Assembly (NCBI GenBank): GCA_963842795.1
Contig: CAWJHV010000028.1
Coordinates: 1 to 64,000, forward strand
Length of the DNA stretch: 64,000 bases
Source: WHSW01 sp963842795
GTDB taxonomy: Bacteria; Actinomycetota; Thermoleophilia; Solirubrobacterales; 70-9
Reading direction: 5' to 3'
Part shown: positions 23,482 to 32,216 of the stretch, in pieces
How the letters are laid out: each line of letters starts with the position of its first letter
Position numbering within the stretch: position 1 is the stretch's first letter
Translations under genes and position numbers: made by a program
The notes under the pieces: generated by a model
Database searches by the model: none
Told to the model about the DNA's origin: nothing
What the model saw: the letters and a program-made list of their open reading frames with translations, nothing else

Positions 23482-24528
23482 GTGGCTCGCAACGAAGCGC
23501 AGGACGGGGGGCGACCGGAGTCGGTCTCCGTCCGACCGACGATCGAGGACGTCGCTCGGGCCGCGAACGTCTCGCGCCAGACGGTCTCCAACGTCATCAA
23601 CGCCCCGGAGCGCGTGAGCGAGCAGACCCGCCGCGAGACCGAGGCGGCGATCGAGCGGCTCGGCTACCGCTCGCACGCGATCGCCCGCAACCTCAGGCAG
23701 CGCTCGTCGCGGCTCATCGGCTACCGGGTCCCGCCGGCCCAGCGTGGCGCCCTGCATCCGGTGCTCGACGGCTTCCTCCACGCCCTCACCACGGCGGCCC
23801 GGGCGGCGGGCTACAGCGTGCTCCTGTTCGTTCCCGACGAGGATGCGGACGAGGCGACCGTGCACGAGGAGATGCTGCGCACGAGCACCGTCGACGGGCT
23901 CGTGCTCACCGACACCACGCGGCGCGACCCGAGGATCGAGTTCCTCGCCAGCCGGGAGCTCCCCTTCGTTTCCTTCGGTCGCACCGATCTCGACATCCCC
24001 CACTCCTGGGTCGACGTCGACGGCGCCGTCGGCACCGCGGCGGCGGTTCACCACCTCGCCGGGCGCGGGCATCGCCGCATCGCCTACCTCGGCGTCGACA
24101 GCGAGTTCCGCTTCGAGACCGAGCGTCGGCGCGGGTACGCCGACGCCGTCGCCGCCGCCGATCTCGACCGCGACCCGGCGCTCGCCGTCCGGGTCGCCGA
24201 CGACATCGCGGCCGTCGAGGCGACCCGCCGGCTCCTCGCCCTCGATCCGCGGCCGACGGCGGTGGTCGCGAGCACCGACGCGCTCGCGCTCGGGGCGATC
24301 CGCGGAGCGCAGTCCGCCGGCGCCACGGTCGGCAAGGACGCGTTCGGGATCACGGGCTTCGACGACACACCGATGGCGGCGCTGACGGCCCCCGCGCTGA
24401 CGAGCCTCCGCCAGCCGCTCGACGAGGCAGCGCGCGTGCTCGTGCGCCTGCTCGCCGACCGGATCGCGGGCGAGCCGGCCGAGGGCGTGCTGCTGGCGCC
24501 GCAGCTGATCGCGAGGGAGAGCGCCTGA
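23482..24528 (+). CDS. LacI/GalR-family transcriptional repressor
   Basis: 348 aa from the GTG at 23482 (AGAGGGG upstream). An earlier in-frame TTG at 23455 lies inside operator 2 and is rejected. HTH: TIEDVARAANVSRQTVSNVINAPERVS (canonical LacI HTH with VSRQTVSNVIN recognition helix), hinge region GYRSHAIARNLRQ. The periplasmic-binding-like ligand domain includes VLLFVPDEDADE, VDGLVLTDTTRRDPRIE, HHLAGRGHRRIAYLG and FGITGFDDTPMAAL. Likely repressor of the downstream secreted glycosidase/ABC genes, induced by a sugar. Divides the glucan locus into two transcriptional blocks. Confidence 0.92.
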   Translation: MARNEAQDGGRPESVSVRPTIEDVARAANVSRQTVSNVINAPERVSEQTRRETEAAIERLGYRSHAIARNLRQRSSRLIGYRVPPAQRGALHPVLDGFLHALTTAARAAGYSVLLFVPDEDADEATVHEEMLRTSTVDGLVLTDTTRRDPRIEFLASRELPFVSFGRTDLDIPHSWVDVDGAVGTAAAVHHLAGRGHRRIAYLGVDSEFRFETERRRGYADAVAAADLDRDPALAVRVADDIAAVEATRRLLALDPRPTAVVASTDALALGAIRGAQSAGATVGKDAFGITGFDDTPMAALTAPALTSLRQPLDEAARVLVRLLADRIAGEPAEGVLLAPQLIARESA

Positions 24529-24561
24529 TTGACCAAGCAAGCCTGTGATGAGGAGGATCGA

Positions 24562-27033
24562 ATGAGGACCCAGAGCACCGGACCGGCCAGAAGCCGCACC
24601 GCCCTCGTGACCGCCGCGATCCTGGCTCTCGCGGCGCTGCCCTCGCTGGCCATCGCTCGCCCGGCCGCCTCCGGCCTCGAGCGGTCGACCGACGAGGCCC
24701 TCGCGCAGAAACGCTACGTCGCGGCCGGCGATCGCGCCTATGCGATCGGGGCCGAGGACGGCAGCTTCCCGCCGATGGGCTGGCACATCCGCGGCGAGAT
24801 GGGCGGCATCTGGGCGCACCCGATCAAGCTCCTCGACGGCTACTGGTTCTCGGTCAACGGACGCTGGCTGCCGGCCGCGACGCGCTTCACCAGCGGCGCC
24901 GGCTACACGCGCATGACCTTCCCGAGCACCCGAGGCCTCGGCGTGAGGGCGCTCACCTTCTCGCCCGACGGCAGTCCCGTCGTGCTGGTCGGCCTGCGGC
25001 TGACCAACCCCTCCCGTCATCGGAAGCCAGTTTCGCTGGCCATGGACAGCCGCAGCGAGCTGATGGGCGCCTATCCGTGGGGCGGGACGACGCCCACCGC
25101 GGGGGAGGTAAACGGGCCCGACGACGGGTCGTTCGACCGCGGTTCCGGCCTGCTCGAGTTCACCGAACCCGGCAAGCCGTGGTTCGCCGAGGTCGGCGCG
25201 AACGTCGATCCCGTCGGGGGCGCGGTCGGGAATCGGTTCTGGGGCCCGGTCCCGAGATCGGAGCGCCCGGACTACCTCGAGAACGGCAACGGCACCGGAG
25301 CCCGCCTGCGCTGGGAGCTGCACGTCCCGGCGCACGGGACGACCACGCAGTGGTTTGCCGTCGCGGGGTCCGACCGGTCGGCCGGCGAGGCCAGGAGCGC
25401 CCTGCACAACGCGCTTGCCGATCCGGCGGCGCTGCTGCGGCGCAAGGTCGGCTCCCGCCTGCGGCTGCTCGGACGCACGCGGGTCTCCCTGCCGGACCGG
25501 TCCCTGGAGGTCGCGTTTGACTGGGGCAAGCTCAACCTCGCCGACCTGAGGCGGACGGTCTACGACGCCGACATCCGCGACGTCGACGAGGGCCGCGCCT
25601 ACCCGCAGCCGGTCGCGACGGTGCCGAAGCTGAGTGGGATCGGCGCCGGCTTCCCGGACTACCCGTGGCTGTTCGGCACCGACGGTGCCTACACGGCCTA
25701 CCCGCTGATCGTATCCGGGCAGTGGGACACCGCAGAAGAGCATCTGCGCTCGATCCGCGACGTCTCGCGGATCGTCAACGGCGCCACCGGCAAGGTCGTG
25801 CACGAGGTGGTCACCGACGGCTCGGTCTACTTCGGCGCCAACGACGACGCCGGGAACACCAACGAGACGGCCGAGTTCGCGAACGCCGTCGCGCTGGTCT
25901 GGCGCTGGACCGGCGACGACGCCTTCCGCGACGAGATGTACGACTTCGTCGTCGACGGCATGCACCACGTCACCGGGGCCCTCGACGCCGACTCCGATCT
26001 GTGGCCCGAAGGCAACGGGATGGTCGAACGCACCGGGATGGGCTCGGAGAAGCTCGATGTGACCGCATATACGTGGCAGGCGCTCGGGGCGCTCGCCGAC
26101 ATGGCGACGAGCCGCGGCGACGTCGTGACCGCCGACTGGGCGCGCGCCGAGGCACAGGCGATCGAGCAGCGCTTCGACCCGCGCTGGTGGCTCGCCTCCG
26201 AAAGCCTCTACGCCGACTCGCTCTGCAACCCCGGCGACGGGGGCGATCCGGGAACCAACGTCTGCACGGAGCCCGACCAGCAGCTCGAGCAGGGCCACTG
26301 GATCAACGCGACGCCGATGGAGGTCGGGCTGGCTCCCGCGGGCCACGCCGGCGCGGCCCTCGACCGGCTCGAGTCACCTGCCCACACCGGCGACTGCGGC
26401 CTGTTCCACACCGCCGCGGGCGGGGGGCCCGACGGCGTGGGCGAGCTCAAGTGCTGGACCCTCGGCAGTGCGGTGATGGCCGTCGCCGAGGCCAACTACG
26501 GGCGGCTCGGCGCCCGGCAGGCGCCCTACTACATGGACGCGATCGCCAAGACGCTGGACCTCGAGATGCCCGGCGCGCTGCCGGAGATCATCCCGAGCCC
26601 CGAGTACGACCCGTTCGCGGACTTCCGCGACCGGGCGATGTTCATGCAGGCCTGGTCGTCGTACGGCACCCAGTGGCCGGTGATCGCCGACTTCCTCGGG
26701 GTGGAGCCCAACGTGCCCGCCGGCCGGGTCGCGGTGGTGCCCGACGTGCCCGACGGGTGGCCCGGTCTCGCGGTGCACGACCTGCGCGTCGGGGGTGGCA
26801 CGGTCGCCGCGGCGGCCGAACACACAGGGGACCGCTACGTGACCAGGGCCGAGGCGCCTCACGGGCTCGAGCTCGTGCTGGGACACGTGCTGCCGGCCGG
26901 CGTCGACCCGGCGTCGGTGCGACTCGACGGCGAGCCGGTCGCCTACCGGCTCGCGGACACCGATCGCGGCCGTGAGGTCCTGGTCGAAGCCGGAGCGGGC
27001 GGCGGCCACGAACTCGTGGTGACCACGAACTGA
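24562..27033 (+). CDS. Secreted six-hairpin glycosidase, glycogen-debranching-like
   Basis: 823 aa from the ATG at 24562, directly preceded by GAGGAGGATCGA (strong RBS). Signal peptide: TALVTAAILALAALPSLAIA. N-terminal beta-sandwich (FPPMGWHIRGEMGGIWAHP, LLDGYWFSVNGRWLPAATRF, VVLVGLRLTNPSRHRKPVSLAMD) precedes an (alpha/alpha)6 barrel: FPDYPWLFGTDGAYTAYPL, NTNETAEFANAVALVWRWTG, DLWPEGNGMVERTGMGSEKLDV, QLEQGHWINATPMEVGLAP. Candidate carboxylates are the Asp of LFGTDGAY and the Glu of LWPEGNGM. The CAZy family is not assigned by me. It acts outside the cell and lies 23 bp before the sugar-binding lipoprotein gene. Confidence 0.8.
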   Translation: MRTQSTGPARSRTALVTAAILALAALPSLAIARPAASGLERSTDEALAQKRYVAAGDRAYAIGAEDGSFPPMGWHIRGEMGGIWAHPIKLLDGYWFSVNGRWLPAATRFTSGAGYTRMTFPSTRGLGVRALTFSPDGSPVVLVGLRLTNPSRHRKPVSLAMDSRSELMGAYPWGGTTPTAGEVNGPDDGSFDRGSGLLEFTEPGKPWFAEVGANVDPVGGAVGNRFWGPVPRSERPDYLENGNGTGARLRWELHVPAHGTTTQWFAVAGSDRSAGEARSALHNALADPAALLRRKVGSRLRLLGRTRVSLPDRSLEVAFDWGKLNLADLRRTVYDADIRDVDEGRAYPQPVATVPKLSGIGAGFPDYPWLFGTDGAYTAYPLIVSGQWDTAEEHLRSIRDVSRIVNGATGKVVHEVVTDGSVYFGANDDAGNTNETAEFANAVALVWRWTGDDAFRDEMYDFVVDGMHHVTGALDADSDLWPEGNGMVERTGMGSEKLDVTAYTWQALGALADMATSRGDVVTADWARAEAQAIEQRFDPRWWLASESLYADSLCNPGDGGDPGTNVCTEPDQQLEQGHWINATPMEVGLAPAGHAGAALDRLESPAHTGDCGLFHTAAGGGPDGVGELKCWTLGSAVMAVAEANYGRLGARQAPYYMDAIAKTLDLEMPGALPEIIPSPEYDPFADFRDRAMFMQAWSSYGTQWPVIADFLGVEPNVPAGRVAVVPDVPDGWPGLAVHDLRVGGGTVAAAAEHTGDRYVTRAEAPHGLELVLGHVLPAGVDPASVRLDGEPVAYRLADTDRGREVLVEAGAGGGHELVVTTN

Positions 27034-27056
27034 AACAACGAAGAGGAGAGGACCAG

Positions 27057-28325
27057 ATGTTGAGATACCTGACAGCCCTCGTGGCCGCCCTGGCTTGCCT
27101 GGGGCTTGCCGCCTGCGGCGGTGACGACGACGAAGGTAGCAGCGCCCCGGAGGGCAACACGCTCGAGCCGGCGCAGGCCGGCGATGCCTCGGGCAACGTC
27201 ACGTGGTGTATCGGAAAGGACACCACGGGCGCCTTCACGGCCGCGGTTGACTCGTTCAACGAGACGAACTCGGGCGTGACCGCGGAGCTGCTCGAGCTGC
27301 CAGAGGAGGCGGACCAGCAGCGCGAGCAGCAGGTCCAGCGCCTGGAGGCCGAGTCCGACGAGTGCGACGTGCTCGGCATGGACACGATCTGGACCCCGGA
27401 ATACGCCGCGGCCGGCTGGCTCTACGACCTCACGCCCGTGGTCGAGGAGCGCGCGGACGAGTTCATCGCCTCGACGATCGAGACGGCCACCTACGAGGAC
27501 AAGATCTGGGCGATCCCGTTCAACACCAACGCGGGCTTCCTCTTCTACCGCACCGATCAGGTGCCCGAGCCGCCCGATACCTGGGAGGAGGTCTACGACA
27601 CCGCGGAGCAGCAGGACGGGCTGATCTACCAGGGCTCGGCCTATGAGGGGTTGACCGTCAACTTCCTCGAGCTGCTCGTCAGCGCCGGCGGCTCGGTGCT
27701 CTCCGAGGACGGATCCACGGCCGAGATCGACTCGCCCGAGACCCGCGAGGTGCTCGAGTTCATGGCCGGTGGAGTCGAGAGCGGCGCGGTGCCGAAGGCG
27801 GTCACCACCTACGACGAGGAGGGCTCGCGCCGCGTGTTCGAGTCCGGCCGCGTGACGTTCATGCGCAACTGGCCCTACGCGTACGCGCTCGGCAAGGAGT
27901 CGCAGATCGCCGACGACTTCGACGTCACCCCGCTGCCCGGATTCAGCGGCGGCGAAGGCCACGGTGCGCTTGGCGGCTACAACCTCGGGATCTCGGCGTT
28001 CACCGACAACCCCGAGGGGTCGCTCGCGTTCGCCGAGTTCCTGGCCACCCCGGACATCCAGAAGCAGATGATGATCGACGCGTCGCTGCCCGCCACCCTG
28101 AGCTCGGTTTACACCGATCCGCAGGTGGAAAAGGCGCTGCCGTTCGCGCCCGATTTGCTGACCGCGGTCGAGCAGGGCGTTCCGCGTCCGGTGTCCCCGG
28201 TCAATCCGGAGATCTCGCAGGCGATCTACGAGAACGTCTATGAGGTGATCAGCGGCCGGATGAGTCCCGACGAGGCGGCGGTGGCGATGAACGAGCAGAT
28301 CGAGGAGGCCCTGCAGAGGTTCTAG
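27057..28325 (+). CDS. CUT1 sugar ABC transporter substrate-binding lipoprotein
   Basis: 422 aa. Lipobox ALACLGLAACGG (Cys about 20) marks a lipoprotein. The mature part is a cluster-B binding protein: VTWCIGKDTTGAFTAAVDSFNE, LPEEADQQREQQVQRLEAES, DVLGMDTIWTPEYAAAGWLYDL, IWAIPFNTNAGFLFYRTDQVP (the hinge motif of MalE/ThuE-like proteins) and FMRNWPYAYALG, GALGGYNLGISAFTDNPE. Presents oligosaccharides, presumably glucan products, to the permeases encoded next. AGAGGAGAG before the ATG. Confidence 0.92.
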   Translation: MLRYLTALVAALACLGLAACGGDDDEGSSAPEGNTLEPAQAGDASGNVTWCIGKDTTGAFTAAVDSFNETNSGVTAELLELPEEADQQREQQVQRLEAESDECDVLGMDTIWTPEYAAAGWLYDLTPVVEERADEFIASTIETATYEDKIWAIPFNTNAGFLFYRTDQVPEPPDTWEEVYDTAEQQDGLIYQGSAYEGLTVNFLELLVSAGGSVLSEDGSTAEIDSPETREVLEFMAGGVESGAVPKAVTTYDEEGSRRVFESGRVTFMRNWPYAYALGKESQIADDFDVTPLPGFSGGEGHGALGGYNLGISAFTDNPEGSLAFAEFLATPDIQKQMMIDASLPATLSSVYTDPQVEKALPFAPDLLTAVEQGVPRPVSPVNPEISQAIYENVYEVISGRMSPDEAAVAMNEQIEEALQRF

Positions 28326-28343
28326 GAAACGCAGAGGCCGCAG

Positions 28344-29285
28344 ATGGAGGCGAGGACAGCCCGGGGCCCGCTCCCTGGACGCCGGCGGCGCTCCGCACTC
28401 AGTGCGGAGCGCCGCCTCGGTGCCGCGATGCTGGCGCCGGCGCTGGGGTTGATCGCGCTCGTCGCCGCGTACCCGATCGGGTATGCAGTCTGGTTGTCGC
28501 TGAACGAGTACAGCGTCATCACCCCCGGGCTCTCGCGGTTCGTCGGCTTCGACAACTACAGCGACGCGCTCGGCTCATCCGAGTTCTGGGAGGCGATGCG
28601 GACCACGTTCGTGTTCACCGGCATCTCGGTGACGCTCGAGCTCGTGATCGGGCTGGCCATGGCCCTGGTGATGCACGAGGCGTTTCGTGGGAGGGCGCTG
28701 CTGCGGGCGGTGGTCCTGATCCCGTGGGGGATCCTCACCGTGGTCACGGCGATCATCTGGCGGACGATGTTCGAGCCCGATCTCGGGTTCGTGAACCCGG
28801 TGCTCGACGCGCTCGGGCTCCCGGGCGCGGGCGTCGTCTGGCTCGGCGAGCAGGGCTACGCGCTGGCGGTGATGGTCCTCGCCGACGTCTGGAAGACGGC
28901 GCCGTTCATGGCGCTGCTGCTGCTCGCCGGCCTGCAGGGGATCCCGGGGGAGCTGAATGACGCGGCCAAGACCGACGGGGCGACCACCTTCCAGCGCTTC
29001 TGGAGGGTGACGCTTCCGCTGTTGCGGCCGGCGATCGCCGTCGCGCTCATCTTCCGCACCCTGGACGCGCTGCGGATCTTCGACCTCCCCTACGTGCTCA
29101 CCAGGGGCGCCAACGGAACCGAGACCGTCTCCTTGATCGCCCAGCAGGAACTGGTCACGAACCGCAACACGGGGCTCGGGTCCGCGCTCGCGGTGCTCAT
29201 GTTCCTCACCGTCATGGGCGTCTCCTACCTCTACATCCGCTACGTCGGCGGCAACATCCGGGCGCTGACCGAGGACGAGCGGTGA
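28344..29285 (+). CDS. CUT1 sugar ABC transporter permease (MalF type)
   Basis: 313 aa with six membrane segments, the first AAMLAPALGLIALVAAYPIGYAVWLSL. The EAA loop that docks the ATPase reads LNDAAKTDGATTFQRFWRVTLPLLRPAIAVALIF. The N-terminus is Arg-rich (PGRRRRSALSAERR). Follows the binding-protein gene by 18 bp and overlaps the next permease start by four bases (GTGA). No ATPase gene is found in this cluster. Confidence 0.92.
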   Translation: MEARTARGPLPGRRRRSALSAERRLGAAMLAPALGLIALVAAYPIGYAVWLSLNEYSVITPGLSRFVGFDNYSDALGSSEFWEAMRTTFVFTGISVTLELVIGLAMALVMHEAFRGRALLRAVVLIPWGILTVVTAIIWRTMFEPDLGFVNPVLDALGLPGAGVVWLGEQGYALAVMVLADVWKTAPFMALLLLAGLQGIPGELNDAAKTDGATTFQRFWRVTLPLLRPAIAVALIFRTLDALRIFDLPYVLTRGANGTETVSLIAQQELVTNRNTGLGSALAVLMFLTVMGVSYLYIRYVGGNIRALTEDER

Positions 29286-30181
29286 GCACCGTCGCCGTCG
29301 AGAGGCGGGGGTTGGGCGACGCCGGTGAGGAGGCGGCGGTGCAGGCCCGCCCGCCGCGGCCGCGATTGCGCCGGCTCCTGCTCTGGCTCGCCGTGGTCGC
29401 GATCGTGATCTTCTGCCTGTTCCCGTTCTACTGGGTGCTCAACACCTCGCTGAAGACGGGCCCGGACCTCTCGACCGGTGGGCTGCTGCCGCCGAACCCG
29501 ACGCTCGACAACTACTCGTCGGTGTTCGAGAACGCGGACTTCACGATGGCGCTCCGAAACAGCGCGATCATCGCCGGCGCGGTGACCCTGCTCTCGCTCA
29601 TCTTCGGCTCGTTCGCCGGCTATGCGCTCGCCCGCCTGAGGCTGCCGCGCAAGTTCCTGCTGCTCGGAATCATCCTCTCGATCTCGACCTTTCCGCCCAT
29701 CGCGATCGCGGCGCCGCTGTTTCAGCTCTGGACCGACATCGGGCTCTACAACACCTATCTCGGCCTGATCCTGCCGTCGCTCACCTTCGGGTTGCCGCTG
29801 ACGATCTACATCCTCGCCTCGTTCTTTCGCGAGATCCCGAAAGAGCTCGAGGAGGCGGCGCTGATCGACGGCGCCACCCGCTTCCAGGCCTTCCGCAAGG
29901 TGATCGTGCCGCTGTCGGCGCCGGGCGTCGTCACCGCCGGCCTGCTCACCTTCATCTTCGCCTGGAACGAGTTCCTGTTCGCGATCACGCTCACCAGCAC
30001 GCCCGATCGCCGCCCGGTGCCGGCGGCGATCGCGTTCTTCACCGGCAGCTCGCAGTTCGAGGTCCCGCTGGGGACGATCAGCGCCGCCTCCGTGGTGGTC
30101 ACGGTGCCGTTGATCGTGCTCGTGATCCTGTTCCAGAAGCGCATCGTCGCCGGCATGACCGCGGGAGCCGTCAAGGGTTAG
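29282..30181 (+). CDS. CUT1 sugar ABC transporter permease (MalG type)
   Basis: 299 aa. GTG start overlaps the MalF-type stop. First membrane segment LLLWLAVVAIVIFCLFPFYWVLNTSLK, periplasmic loop LPPNPTLDNYSSVF typical of MalG proteins, and EAA loop LEEAALIDGATRFQAFRKVIVPLSAPGVVTAG. The final QKRIVAGMTAGAVKG is the conserved C-terminus that reaches into the nucleotide-binding domain. The last base of the stop is shared with the GTG of the debranching-type gene. Confidence 0.92.
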   Translation: MSTVAVERRGLGDAGEEAAVQARPPRPRLRRLLLWLAVVAIVIFCLFPFYWVLNTSLKTGPDLSTGGLLPPNPTLDNYSSVFENADFTMALRNSAIIAGAVTLLSLIFGSFAGYALARLRLPRKFLLLGIILSISTFPPIAIAAPLFQLWTDIGLYNTYLGLILPSLTFGLPLTIYILASFFREIPKELEEAALIDGATRFQAFRKVIVPLSAPGVVTAGLLTFIFAWNEFLFAITLTSTPDRRPVPAAIAFFTGSSQFEVPLGTISAASVVVTVPLIVLVILFQKRIVAGMTAGAVKG

Positions 30182-31407
30182 TGGTCCACTGGATGGGCGC
30201 CGTAGAAACGAGGGTGCAGGGACTCGACGAGCTGCTCTCACCGGAGGGCTGGCCCTACGCCAGCGCCCTGCCGGTGGAGCCCGGCGACCCGGGGCGCTTC
30301 CACGCCCTGTTCGGACGCGACGCCCTGATCACCTCGCTCGCGGTGCTTCCGGCGCGGCCGGAGGTCGCCCGCGCCACCCTGCGAAAGCTGGCCGGCCTGC
30401 AGGGTCGCGACTCAGATCCGGCGACCGACGAGGAGCCGGGCAAGGTCCCGCACGAGTGGTGGCCGCGGTCGCCGGCGCACCTGGTGGATGCCGGCTGGCC
30501 CGTCCGCGACGGCGAGCTGCGCTACTACGGTTCGGCCGACTCAACGTCCTGGTTCCTCGTCGTACTCGCCTCGCTCGCGGACCGGGGGCTCGAGCGTGAG
30601 CTGGAGCCGGCATGGCGGGCGGCGGGTGGGTGGCTCGCCGCCGCGCTCGACCGGGGTGGTGGCTACGTGCGCCACGGCCCCCGTCGCGCTTCCGGCGGGC
30701 TCGCTCAGCAAGGGTGGCGCGACACCGTGGACCCCACCGCGCCCGAGGGCCACGGCGGCGGCATCGTCGGGCCGGACGGTCGGGCGCCGGCGCCACCCCT
30801 TGCCGACGCGGACACCCAGGCGGTGGCCGTCGCCGCGTTGCGCGCGATGGGCGCGCTCTCGGGCGAGTGGGGGTGGTGGCGCCGGGCGGCAGCGCTCGCC
30901 GGGGCGATCGAGGCGGGCTTCGACGCCGAGGCGGTCGCCATCGACGCCTCGGGGTCGATGGTGCCGGGCGCCGGCTCGCATCTGGGGTGGCTGCTCTGGG
31001 CCGGGGCGCTCGAAGGATCGGCCCGTGATCGCGCGGCCGACCGCCTCTGCCGGCCGGATGTGCTCACGATGTGGGGACTGCGCACGCTCTCCGCCGACCA
31101 CCCGCAATTCGCGCCCGCCGCCTACCACCGCGGTTCGGTGTGGCCGTTCGACTCATGGCTCGGGTGGGGTGGTCTGCGGGCAGCGGGGGCGAGCGAGGCG
31201 GCCGAGCGCTTGCGCCAGGGGGTCCTCGAGGCCATCGCGGCGCTGGGGCGCGCGCCGGAGCTCTACGCCGTCGGGCCGGCCGGGCCAGAACCGGTCGAGA
31301 TCTCCAACCGCGTCCAGGCGTGGACCGTCGGCGCCCGCTGGGCGCTGGAGAACTGTTGGGATGGGCGCTCCGAGCGGGTCTTTACCCCCTCGACCCCTGG
31401 GCGGTGA
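30181..31407 (+). CDS. Cytoplasmic amylo-alpha-1,6-glucosidase/GDE_C-like glycosidase
   Basis: 408 aa, no signal peptide. GTG at 30181 overlaps the MalG stop; ATG at 30193 (MGAVETRVQGLDEL) is an alternative. (alpha/alpha)6 motifs: ALFGRDALITSLAVLPARPEVARATLRKLAGLQG, DPATDEEPGKVPHEWW, LRYYGSADSTSWFLVVLAS, ADTQAVAVAALRAMG, and FAPAAYHRGSVWPFDSWLGWGGLR. These match the C-terminal catalytic domain of glycogen-debranching and related enzymes, with the Asp of FGRDAL and the Glu of DEEPGK conserved. It probably hydrolyses imported oligosaccharides. Its 3' end overlaps the convergent gene by 26 bp. Confidence 0.82.
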   Translation: MVHWMGAVETRVQGLDELLSPEGWPYASALPVEPGDPGRFHALFGRDALITSLAVLPARPEVARATLRKLAGLQGRDSDPATDEEPGKVPHEWWPRSPAHLVDAGWPVRDGELRYYGSADSTSWFLVVLASLADRGLERELEPAWRAAGGWLAAALDRGGGYVRHGPRRASGGLAQQGWRDTVDPTAPEGHGGGIVGPDGRAPAPPLADADTQAVAVAALRAMGALSGEWGWWRRAAALAGAIEAGFDAEAVAIDASGSMVPGAGSHLGWLLWAGALEGSARDRAADRLCRPDVLTMWGLRTLSADHPQFAPAAYHRGSVWPFDSWLGWGGLRAAGASEAAERLRQGVLEAIAALGRAPELYAVGPAGPEPVEISNRVQAWTVGARWALENCWDGRSERVFTPSTPGR

Positions 31408-32083
31408 TGGCGAGATTGTGGAAATCGATGTCGCCGTCGGTCTCCCTGCAGAACAGATCGAGCGTGTGAGTCCCGCTGCCGCCAAGTGGGATGGTGCGGG
31501 CCGTCAACGCCACGGTTCCCTCGGAGCCTGCGGGATGGGTGGGGGTTCCAGTCCCTGAGACGTCGGCCTCGCCGAGCTCCTGCACCGGGCCGACCTGGAT
31601 GCCGTCGAAACGCAGGTTGCACTTTCCCTGGACGAGGTTCGGGTTGTCGGAGCCTGAGTTCGCCCCGGCGAGGTCGTCGAACTTGAACGTGTCCCAGGTG
31701 CCTGTGGCGTGGATGGTGATCGGCCCGATCGCGCCCATGGTGACCGTGGTGGAAACACAGGCCGAGCCGGTGCCGCCGTCGTCGTTGCAACTGGCCGCGA
31801 AGCCGGTGCCGGTGACCAGGTTCGCCGACTCGTAGTCGATGTCGAGGCCCGTCACGCTCTGGTTGAGGATGTCGGCGCCCGTGAGCGACTCGTCCTTGAC
31901 GTCGGCCGCCCTGACCTGATTGTTGCCGATGTCGAGGCTCCTGACCTGGCCGTCGACGATGTCGTCGCTGAACACGGTGTTGCTGCCGTCGAGAGCGATC
32001 GCGGTTCCGCTCGTCGCGAACAGGAAGATCGCGATGTAGCCGACCACGTTCGACCGGACGTGGTTGCCGATGCGTGTACCCAT
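31382..32083 (-). CDS. Secreted/anchored protein with ADVKD-type beta-roll repeats
   Basis: 233 aa from the ATG at 32083 (MGTRIGNHVRSNVVGYIAIF). N-terminal membrane segment NVVGYIAIFLFATSGTAIAL, then a short repetitive region: DDIVDGQVRSLDIGNNQVRAADVKD and SLTGADILNQSVTGLDIDYE, a five-to-ten-residue periodicity giving a pentapeptide-like beta-helix. A C-terminal domain has paired Cys (FAASCNDDGGTGSACV, GKCNLRF, LFCRETDGD) and looks like a jelly-roll. AGGAGGGACAAATG supplies the RBS. The family is frequent in this lineage; function unknown. Confidence 0.75.
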   Translation of the reverse strand: MGTRIGNHVRSNVVGYIAIFLFATSGTAIALDGSNTVFSDDIVDGQVRSLDIGNNQVRAADVKDESLTGADILNQSVTGLDIDYESANLVTGTGFAASCNDDGGTGSACVSTTVTMGAIGPITIHATGTWDTFKFDDLAGANSGSDNPNLVQGKCNLRFDGIQVGPVQELGEADVSGTGTPTHPAGSEGTVALTARTIPLGGSGTHTLDLFCRETDGDIDFHNLAITAQGSRG

Positions 32084-32216
32084 TTGTCCCTCCTGGACCG
32101 AGTGGTGGATGGTGCCCTCCCTGGCATGGGGGCGCAGCATCCGTAACACAGGAGTAGGCGTCGGTCAAGCCTCCGCGGCCGAGACACGCTCGACGAGCTC
32201 GGGACCGCAGGTGCGC

